Origin: a virus
Virus record (IMG/VR): IMGVR_UViG_3300028840_001281
Span: 1 to 28,534 of that record
DNA length: 28,534 bases
Reading direction: 5' to 3' (one strand)
Shown: piece after piece, positions 24,732 to 28,534 of the stretch
Numbering within the stretch: the first letter of the stretch is position 1
How the letters are laid out: each line of letters opens with the position of its first letter
Translations under genes and position numbers: made by a program
Notes under the pieces: generated by a model
What the model saw: the letters and a program-made list of their open reading frames with translations, nothing else
What the model was told of the DNA's origin: nothing
The model's database searches: none

Positions 24732-24804
24732 AAAATGTATTGACTGGGTTAAAGCTCAGTGGAAAAAATTTACTGATTGGGTTTTTAAAGGCTTTTACAA
24801 ATAG
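24724..24804 (+). CDS. 26-aa amphipathic basic peptide
   Basis: A tiny gene with an ideal AGGAG ribosome site about seven bases before the ATG, overlapping the end of the previous gene. The peptide has Trp at about every ten residues (W8, W13, W19), seven Lys and an F-x-x-W-V-F segment, giving a cationic amphipathic helix that would sit on a membrane. It precedes the membrane/coiled-coil gene. A lysis or membrane role is possible; a mere coupling peptide cannot be excluded. Confidence 0.45.
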   Translation: MIKKCIDWVKAQWKKFTDWVFKGFYK

Positions 24805-24807
24805 TTT

Positions 24808-25227
24808 ATGGCCTTAAAAATCGGCGAAGATCAAGCGGTACAGATGCCAATGAAGACTGTTGTCAGTCTGATTGCTATAGTAGCACTTGGCGTATGGGGT
24901 TACTTTGGTATTGTAGAACAAATTAATAAACATGATACAAGACTAGAATTAATGGAAAAAGATCTAGAGTTAAATACAGACTTTAGAATAAAATGGCCGC
25001 GGGGACTTTTAGGATCGCTTCCGGATGATGGACAACAATTTATGCTTATCGAAGATTTATATAAGCAAGTTGAAAAATTAACCAAGAATCAGGAAATGAA
25101 TACAAGTAATAAATTAAGAATTGAGTTTATGGAAAAGCAACTTAATAAGATGATGATTGATATTGAAAAATTGAAAGACTCCAATAGAGAAATTAAGTTT
25201 AGTAATGGTAATGGACATAGTAAGTGA
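24808..25227 (+). CDS. membrane-anchored coiled-coil protein (possible i-spanin-like)
   Basis: A 139-aa protein with one membrane segment (residues ~17-37, V-V-S-L-I-A-I-V-A-L-G-V-W-G-Y-F-G-I-V) followed by a long charged coiled coil (residues 38-60 and 85-125). A conserved-looking loop, I-K-W-P-R-G-L-L-G-S-L-P-D-D, splits the coil. The layout (short cytoplasmic N-terminus, single anchor, periplasmic coil) is that of an inner-membrane spanin, a lysis protein that spans the periplasm with a partner lipoprotein. No lipobox partner is evident in the window, so this is tentative. No ribosome site is visible; it may be coupled to the 26-aa gene ending 3 bases upstream. Confidence 0.6.
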   Translation: MALKIGEDQAVQMPMKTVVSLIAIVALGVWGYFGIVEQINKHDTRLELMEKDLELNTDFRIKWPRGLLGSLPDDGQQFMLIEDLYKQVEKLTKNQEMNTSNKLRIEFMEKQLNKMMIDIEKLKDSNREIKFSNGNGHSK

Positions 25228-25339
25228 AGGACAATTTCAAGAATATGATTATAATCAAGAATATTCAGAATGTGAGTGGAGAAAAATAAATGGATCCAGT
25301 AAGTGTTGTGATCGCTTTGTGTATGTTTGTCAACGGTGA
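25205..25339 (+). CDS. possible 44-aa Cys-rich protein
   Basis: An open frame begins at ATG 25205 inside the end of the upstream gene and runs to TGA 25339 inside the next gene. Its C-terminal half has a Cys-rich pattern (S-E-C-E-W-R, S-K-C-C-D-R-F-V-Y-V-C) unlike random AT-rich translation. It fills an otherwise empty 62-base gap. There is no ribosome site, so it is uncertain. Confidence 0.3.
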   Translation: MVMDIVSEGQFQEYDYNQEYSECEWRKINGSSKCCDRFVYVCQR

Positions 25340-25517
25340 ACTTAAAGAACATCGTATCCAGGACACAACCTCTGACTGTTTAAAACACAGACGTGAGTCC
25401 ATGAGACAATCACAAAATAAACCTCATATAGATTTTCGCTGCGGGAAGGTAGAGGTGATACTAGAGTCGAACGTCGATGGTTCAAAATCAATTAAAAAGA
25501 TTATTGGACCTAAATAA
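25290..25517 (+). CDS. small phage protein with conserved-looking Cys pair
   Basis: A 75-aa protein with GTGGAG upstream. It has an opening hydrophobic strand or signal-like segment (V-S-V-V-I-A-L-C-M-F-V-N-G), then H-R-I-Q-D-T-T-S-D-C-L and a later F-R-C-G-K-V-E, and a Lys/Ile-rich tail. The Cys residues (positions ~11, 30, 51) suggest a disulfide-bonded or exported protein. It resembles, in layout, the small proteins at 26797 and 27017. Function unknown. Confidence 0.6.
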   Translation: MDPVSVVIALCMFVNGELKEHRIQDTTSDCLKHRRESMRQSQNKPHIDFRCGKVEVILESNVDGSKSIKKIIGPK

Positions 25518-25521
25518 TAGA

Positions 25522-25605
25522 ATGACAGAATTAGCTTTTCCTGTGCAAACTTTGCTCGCTATTGTTTTAATGGCGATAATGATATATCACGGCACAAAAT
25601 TATGA
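25522..25605 (+). CDS. 27-aa single-span membrane peptide
   Basis: A 27-aa frame that ends in an ATGA overlap with speD. Nearly all of residues 4-22 are hydrophobic (L-L-A-I-V-L-M-A-I-M-I-Y), so it would be one membrane segment. The ribosome site is weak. Fits the pattern of small membrane peptides in phage lysis or membrane modification; function unknown. Confidence 0.4.
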   Translation: MTELAFPVQTLLAIVLMAIMIYHGTKL

Positions 25606-26003
25606 AAACAAATCTATTAGTACATAAACATTTAATTATTCGTGCTGAATCTAAACGTCCGCCTAAATCTGAAGAAGAAATGGTTAATTGGATGAATGAA
25701 TTTGTTAATAGTATTGGTATGAAAGTATTAATGGGACCTTATGCTAAATATTTAGATTTTCCTGGTAATCGTGGTTTGACAGTAGCAGCTATTATTGAAA
25801 CTTCACACATTGTCATGCACGTTTGGGATGAACCTCATCCAGCTTTAATGCAATTTGACGTGTATTCTTGTGGTGAATTTGATGAAAATAATATTTGTAG
25901 AAAGATTGCAAAAGATTTTGATTTAAGTAAGATAGAATATAAATATTTAAATAGAGAAACAGGTTTAACTGATATCTCTGATGGAATATTAAACTACAAA
26001 TGA
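25602..26003 (+). CDS. speD: S-adenosylmethionine decarboxylase proenzyme
   Basis: A 133-aa protein of the prokaryotic class 1 AdoMetDC type. It contains I-E-T-S-H-I-V-M-H, where Ser68 is the residue expected to become the pyruvoyl cofactor, followed by D-V-Y-S-C-G with the conserved catalytic Cys90. The enzyme decarboxylates SAM to give the aminopropyl donor for spermidine. Phage copies are common in marine phages and may support polyamine needs for DNA packaging. The residue before Ser68 is Thr, whereas cellular enzymes usually have Glu, with Glu here one place earlier. The start overlaps the upstream peptide (ATGA) and its stop overlaps the next gene. Confidence 0.88.
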   Translation: MKTNLLVHKHLIIRAESKRPPKSEEEMVNWMNEFVNSIGMKVLMGPYAKYLDFPGNRGLTVAAIIETSHIVMHVWDEPHPALMQFDVYSCGEFDENNICRKIAKDFDLSKIEYKYLNRETGLTDISDGILNYK

Positions 26004-26464
26004 AATTGACGGCTAACATAACCTTGGACGAACTTACCAAAAGCCAGGTTGCTGAACGTAAGGGCATCAATAATTTACCTTCACCACAGCAAATAGAAAA
26101 TTTAAAAGCATTGGCTGTAAATGTATTACAACCAATTAGATCACACTTTGATAAACCCTTAATTATCTCATCAGGATTTCGTTGCGCACAACTGTGCATA
26201 GAAATTGGTAGCAGTGTCAACAGTCACCATGTGGCGGACAATGGTTGTGCAGCTGCGGATTTCGAAGTACCAGGAATTGATAACGAGCATCTAGCGACGT
26301 GGATCAAATCGAACCTAGAATTTGACCAGCTTATACTTGAATTTTACAAAAAAGGCGAACCGTCGTCAGGGTGGGTCCATTGTTGTTATTCAACAAACGA
26401 TAATAGAAACATGTGTTTACACGCATACCGAGAAGACGGTAAGGTAGTTTATAAACCGTGGTAA
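26000..26464 (+). CDS. M15-family peptidase, likely endolysin
   Basis: A 154-aa protein of the peptidase M15A type (Pfam M15_3). It begins with F/T-x-x-E-L-T-K-S-like helix, then the R-S-H-F-D-K-P-L-I-I-S-S-G-F-R-C core, the zinc motif S-H-H-V-A-D-N-G-C-A-A-A-D-F (H77 and D87) and the second metal site W-V-H (H127). These enzymes cut D-Ala-D-Ala or related cross-links in peptidoglycan, so it would release progeny or help entry. The His-to-Asp spacing is three residues longer than the usual H-x6-D. No signal peptide, so a holin would be needed. The start overlaps speD by ATGA. Confidence 0.85.
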   Translation: MKLTANITLDELTKSQVAERKGINNLPSPQQIENLKALAVNVLQPIRSHFDKPLIISSGFRCAQLCIEIGSSVNSHHVADNGCAAADFEVPGIDNEHLATWIKSNLEFDQLILEFYKKGEPSSGWVHCCYSTNDNRNMCLHAYREDGKVVYKPW

Positions 26465-26493
26465 ATAATTATTTTAGAAAGATATTTAATGAA

Positions 26494-26685
26494 ATGGTGG
26501 TCACTGGCGACTGCCCTGAATGTCACAATATGACGGCGTTAATAAATATAGATACGAATATCTTTAAGTGTGTAGCGTGTGGCGAGGAACTAGAGCAAAA
26601 GGTTAATGGTGTTATTAAATACATGAAGGTTGACAAGAATACCAAAATGAGTCTAATAGACCCAAATGGCCAAGAAGAAGTCTAG
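26494..26685 (+). CDS. zinc-ribbon protein
   Basis: Starts exist at GTG 26458 (overlapping the peptidase) and ATG 26494. I prefer the latter, giving 63 aa, because it leads straight into the domain. It has C-P-E-C-H, then C-V-A-C-G spaced by 15 residues, a classic four-Cys zinc ribbon, followed by a beta-rich N-G-V-I-K-Y-M-K-V-D. Zinc ribbons of this size bind nucleic acid or proteins. Role unknown; it may regulate late genes. Confidence 0.6.
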   Translation: MVVTGDCPECHNMTALINIDTNIFKCVACGEELEQKVNGVIKYMKVDKNTKMSLIDPNGQEEV

Positions 26686-26800
26686 TATAGGTAGTGTAAT
26701 CTTTCATAAAAGGACACCTAAAAAACGTCCAGGAAGACACAATAAGAAGTTTAATAAAAGAGTACCAAGAAGAAAGAAGTATATTGGCCAAGGAAAATGA
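26666..26800 (+). CDS. 44-aa highly basic peptide
   Basis: This gene is too short for usual gene calls, but it overlaps the zinc-ribbon gene and the next gene (ATGA). About 20 of 44 residues are Lys or Arg (M-A-K-K-K-S, K-R-T-P-K-K-R-P-G-R-H, R-R-K-K-Y-I-G-Q-G-K). Short peptides of this style recur in marine phages. It probably binds nucleic acid or ribosomes; function unknown. Confidence 0.6.
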   Translation: MAKKKSSIGSVIFHKRTPKKRPGRHNKKFNKRVPRRKKYIGQGK

Positions 26801-27024
26801 TAAGACAAATAGCGTATGAATTTATAATAACTATTATGTTATTAACCAATAATGGTAAGATGCTAACCATTGAAACGAATGGTGTTTCATGTGATACTTG
26901 GTTTAAACAAAATGTTGAAGAAAAAGAATACGTTTGGAAAATTGGTAGAGAGAAAAGAACTTATCACACTTATCAAGACCATATTGTGGTTGGCTACGTT
27001 TGCTCTAACAATTTACCTAACTAA
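26797..27024 (+). CDS. small phage protein, Cys-containing
   Basis: A 75-aa protein, ATGA-coupled to the basic peptide. The N-terminus is hydrophobic (F-I-I-T-I-M-L-L-T) and could be a signal or membrane segment. The mature part has V-S-C-D-T-W, an R-T-Y-H-T-Y-Q-D-H stretch and V-V-G-Y-V-C. The layout (a hydrophobic start, an early C-x-x-W and a late G-Y-x-C) resembles the minus-strand protein at 27017 and the 25290 gene. Its end overlaps that minus-strand gene by 8 bases in convergent orientation. Function unknown. Confidence 0.6.
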   Translation: MIRQIAYEFIITIMLLTNNGKMLTIETNGVSCDTWFKQNVEEKEYVWKIGREKRTYHTYQDHIVVGYVCSNNLPN

Positions 27025-27229
27025 AATTTTGCTCAGTACACGTGAATTTAATAATGATTTTTTTCTCGTTAACATAGTCACTACCCATATTTTGGCTTAA
27101 TTCAATCATATTCAAAGCACCTGCATGCATACACTCATAATGCGAATTAAAAGGTTGATTTAATTGCATTGGGTTCATGCACTGTCCAATTAGGGCTGAA
27201 CAAACCTGAATTGTAAGAAAAAATTTCAC
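27017..27229 (-). CDS. small exported-type Cys-rich protein, minus strand
   Basis: A 70-aa gene on minus with a GTG start and AAGAGG a few bases upstream. The N-terminus M-K-F-F-L-T-I-Q-V-C-S-A-L-I-G-Q-C looks like a signal peptide or membrane segment. The rest has regularly placed Cys (C-M-N-P, Y-E-C-M-H-A-G, F-T-C-T-E). It resembles small exported proteins seen in marine phages. It ends overlapping the convergent plus-strand gene. Function unknown. Confidence 0.65.
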   Translation of the reverse strand: MKFFLTIQVCSALIGQCMNPMQLNQPFNSHYECMHAGALNMIELSQNMGSDYVNEKKIIIKFTCTEQNFS

Positions 27230-27246
27230 TTGACCTCTTGTATAAA

Positions 27247-27275
27247 TTGAGTTAATGTCCTATATTAAATATATA
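27247..27275 (+). promoter_or_regulatory. possible promoter for the 27300 gene
   Basis: TTGAGT (27247-27252) and TATATA (27270-27275) with a 17-base spacer, about 25 bases before the start at 27300. It follows a minus-strand gene, so plus-strand genes here need a promoter. Less good than that at 16778. Confidence 0.35.
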
Positions 27276-27299
27276 AAACTAAATGAAAGGATAAAGTAT

Positions 27300-27473
27300 A
27301 TGACAGACTTTAGCAAGTATAAAAACATAACCGTCGATAAAGAGTGTTATGCAGTTATAACAAAACTACAAACTAAACTTAAAGAAGATGTTAAGTTAAG
27401 TCGTAGTCAAGTTGTAAAAACATTAGTGACAGAGAAAGCAAGAAAGTTAAATGGCAAGTTGGACAAGAAGTAA
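27300..27473 (+). CDS. small RHH-like DNA-binding candidate
   Basis: The frame begins at 27255, but ATG 27300, with AAAGGATAAA upstream, is the likely start (57 aa). It has a beta-like N-terminus (I-T-V-D-K-E-C-Y-A-V-I), then two helices with L-S-R-S-Q-V-V-K-T-L-V at the turn, the ribbon-helix-helix (CopG) layout. It could be a phage regulator. It overlaps the following gene. Confidence 0.5.
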   Translation: MTDFSKYKNITVDKECYAVITKLQTKLKEDVKLSRSQVVKTLVTEKARKLNGKLDKK

Positions 27474-27810
27474 TTTTGGTAATGTAAAAGAATTACCTTT
27501 TATTGCTGAAACTAATCTAACAGCAGAACAAAAACTTTGGAAAGCAGTTTTATCCCAGGCTATTTATGAAGCCTGCACAAACTGGTATCAAGGTGTGCCT
27601 TTAACTATCACTGAAAAAGCAAAAGCTAGAAGATGGATTAACCTAAACAATCCAGATTTTCTTGAAGTATGTGAAAAGGCAGGATATAATCCTGAGTATA
27701 TCTGTTACAAAGCAAAACAATTAGAAAGGAAAAAAGATGAACTGGCAACAAAAGTACAAGGTTATAAGGTGGCTGCAAACTTCGTCAAAGTTATCGGAAC
27801 CATCAGCTAA
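27451..27810 (+). CDS. hypothetical phage protein
   Basis: A 119-aa helical protein that overlaps its neighbour upstream. The middle L-S-Q-A-I-Y-E-A-C-T-N-W and A-R-R-W-I-N then D-F-L-E-V-C-E-K-A-G-Y-N-P-E-Y-I looks like a helix-turn-helix or similar compact domain seen in phage early regions. The C-terminal end is a Lys-rich helix. Function unknown. Confidence 0.6.
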   Translation: MASWTRSNFGNVKELPFIAETNLTAEQKLWKAVLSQAIYEACTNWYQGVPLTITEKAKARRWINLNNPDFLEVCEKAGYNPEYICYKAKQLERKKDELATKVQGYKVAANFVKVIGTIS

Positions 27811-27919
27811 CCAAGTGGCTCATAAAGCAGTAACATTAATTGATAAAATAATTATGGCTAAAAATCCAAAGTTAAAATTATTTACAGAAATGGCAGGATT
27901 TGAATGTCAGGAAAATTAA
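27737..27919 (+). CDS. 60-aa overlapping phage protein
   Basis: This frame starts inside the previous gene in another frame, but it has a very good ribosome site (GAAAGG, then AAAAAAG before ATG) and 110 bases beyond it. It encodes a helical, basic protein (N-W-Q-Q-K-Y-K-V-I-R-W-L) and overlaps the next gene by 16 bases. Likely translated; function unknown. Confidence 0.5.
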   Translation: MNWQQKYKVIRWLQTSSKLSEPSANQVAHKAVTLIDKIIMAKNPKLKLFTEMAGFECQEN

Positions 27920-28086
27920 TTTGTCCTAGATGTAATGGTAATGGTTATCGACGCATTTGGAAAGATGCTGATGAAAACGAAAAAATTACTATTCAATGTG
28001 CTAAATGTAATTCCTCAGGGGAAGTAGAAATAACTGAAGATGAAGTTAATTCTTTATTAGCTAAAACAGCAAGGAGACTACAATGA
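27904..28086 (+). CDS. DnaJ-type zinc-finger protein
   Basis: A 60-aa protein with C-P-R-C-N-G-N-G and C-A-K-C-N-S-S-G, two CxxCxGxG-like motifs forming one DnaJ-type zinc finger. In DnaJ such modules bind unfolded proteins; the phage version lacks the J domain, so it may bind a protein or nucleic acid. It has an acidic helix at the end. Its stop overlaps the next start by ATGA. Confidence 0.7.
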   Translation: MSGKLICPRCNGNGYRRIWKDADENEKITIQCAKCNSSGEVEITEDEVNSLLAKTARRLQ

Positions 28087-28244
28087 TGAGTCATAAAGAT
28101 TGTGAAGAATTAGCGGCGCTCATTGCTAAAATGCAGAATGATAAAAGTTATCATCCTGTCTACAATAAGAAAGGAGTTAAACATGTCGGACAAAGGACCG
28201 AACGATCTCGAAGAACAACTTCGAATCGAGAAACAAAGAAATGA
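28083..28244 (+). CDS. possible 53-aa phage protein
   Basis: An open frame whose ATG overlaps the previous stop (ATGA). The first ~33 residues (M-M-S-H-K-D-C-E-E-L-A-A-L-I-A-K-M) look like a genuine helical protein; the remainder overlaps the next gene in another frame. Short proteins beginning with a similar helix occur in marine phages. No function can be given. Confidence 0.4.
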   Translation: MMSHKDCEELAALIAKMQNDKSYHPVYNKKGVKHVGQRTERSRRTTSNRETKK

Positions 28245-28410
28245 ATTTCTACATAAGCATGTAGATAAATTAGAAGATGAACTTCATGAGTTGCGTTATG
28301 AAGTTGGTTATTTAAAAACACAATTAAAAGAAACTAAAGATGATAACCGACGTTTAGTTTCTCAAATTGAAGATCAAATAAAACAATATCGAAATAAAGG
28401 ATTATTATGA
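28183..28410 (+). CDS. coiled-coil phage protein
   Basis: The ATG at 28183 has AAAGGAG upstream and is preferred over an earlier one at 28123, giving 75 aa. Almost all of it is a charged coiled coil (E-E-Q-L-R-I-E-K-Q-R-N-E-F-L, L-E-D-E-L-H-E-L-R-Y-E-V). Its stop overlaps the next start. Function unknown; dimerisation is likely. Confidence 0.6.
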   Translation: MSDKGPNDLEEQLRIEKQRNEFLHKHVDKLEDELHELRYEVGYLKTQLKETKDDNRRLVSQIEDQIKQYRNKGLL

Positions 28411-28534
28411 TCAGACCACTGATAAAAATAATCGTTAGACTTCGAATGTGGTATGCGGACTTTAGAGGTCACCATGGTAAACGTTGGAACTACGAACCTG
28501 GAGACTGGTATATGGGAAGGAGACACTATGGTAA
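28407..28534 (+). CDS. small Arg/Trp-rich protein, truncated at window edge
   Basis: Starts inside the previous stop (ATGA) and stays open to the window edge (42 codons visible). The peptide has a hydrophobic basic start (I-R-P-L-I-K-I-I-V-R-L-R-M-W) and G-H-H-G-K-R-W-N-Y-E-P-G-D-W. A second start with GGAAGGAG at ATG 28528, in another frame, could begin a further gene, of which only two codons are visible. Confidence 0.4.
   Translation, partial: MIRPLIKIIVRLRMWYADFRGHHGKRWNYEPGDWYMGRRHYG

Noticed and set aside
1-28534. CRISPR array, insertion sequence or attachment site
   Set aside because: No regularly spaced repeats, transposase or integrase gene, or long direct repeat was seen.

Overview
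The window is an AT-rich, gene-dense piece of a tailed bacteriophage genome. Its gene content points to a marine, probably short-tailed (podovirus-like) phage of the kind found in pelagiphages and uncultured ocean phage genomes: 2OG-Fe(II) oxygenases, an Hsp20 chaperone, S-adenosylmethionine decarboxylase, family A DNA polymerase, and large AG/KK-rich internal virion proteins. TGA is used as a stop, so the code is standard. No phage RNA polymerase is seen. Several good sigma70-type promoters (TTGACA plus TATA-type -10) suggest transcription by the host polymerase. Terminase, portal, major capsid, integrase and tRNA genes are not in the window, so this is a partial genome cut at both ends.

Layout. 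(1) 1-895: two overlapping 2OG-Fe(II) oxygenase-like genes, the first cut by the window edge. (2) 940-14422: virion module, all on plus and mostly joined by TAATG or ATGA overlaps. It holds a large gp10-like tail/stabilisation protein, small beta-rich structural proteins, a pair of glycosyltransferases, and four internal-virion-type proteins ending with a 1327-aa protein, a small protein and an XhlA-like membrane peptide. (3) 14406-16401: an hsp20 gene with its own promoter, tail-to-tail with the only large minus-strand gene, a SNF2-family helicase. (4) 16401-24078: replication module behind a consensus promoter (16778-16806), with a coiled-coil protein, a putative ssDNA-binding protein, an archaeo-eukaryotic-type primase, a UvrD-like helicase, a DUF3310 protein, a methyltransferase and family A DNA polymerase. 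(5) 24081-28534: many small genes, including a membrane/coiled-coil protein, SpeD, an M15 peptidase (likely endolysin), zinc-ribbon proteins and a basic peptide.

The most striking non-coding signal is 21174-21312, between the UvrD-like helicase and the DUF3310 gene. It is a locally GC-rich leader that can fold into a classic H-type pseudoknot (11-bp helix, zero-base junction, second helix of 11-12 bp) closed by a further 8-bp helix. It looks like a structured RNA of unknown class. A second unexplained signal is a set of short GC-rich, often palindromic patches inside unrelated coding regions (1703, 2284, 5227, 8064, 10504, 20837) that share sequence words. The polymerase carries Leu at the position equivalent to E. 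coli Pol I Phe762.
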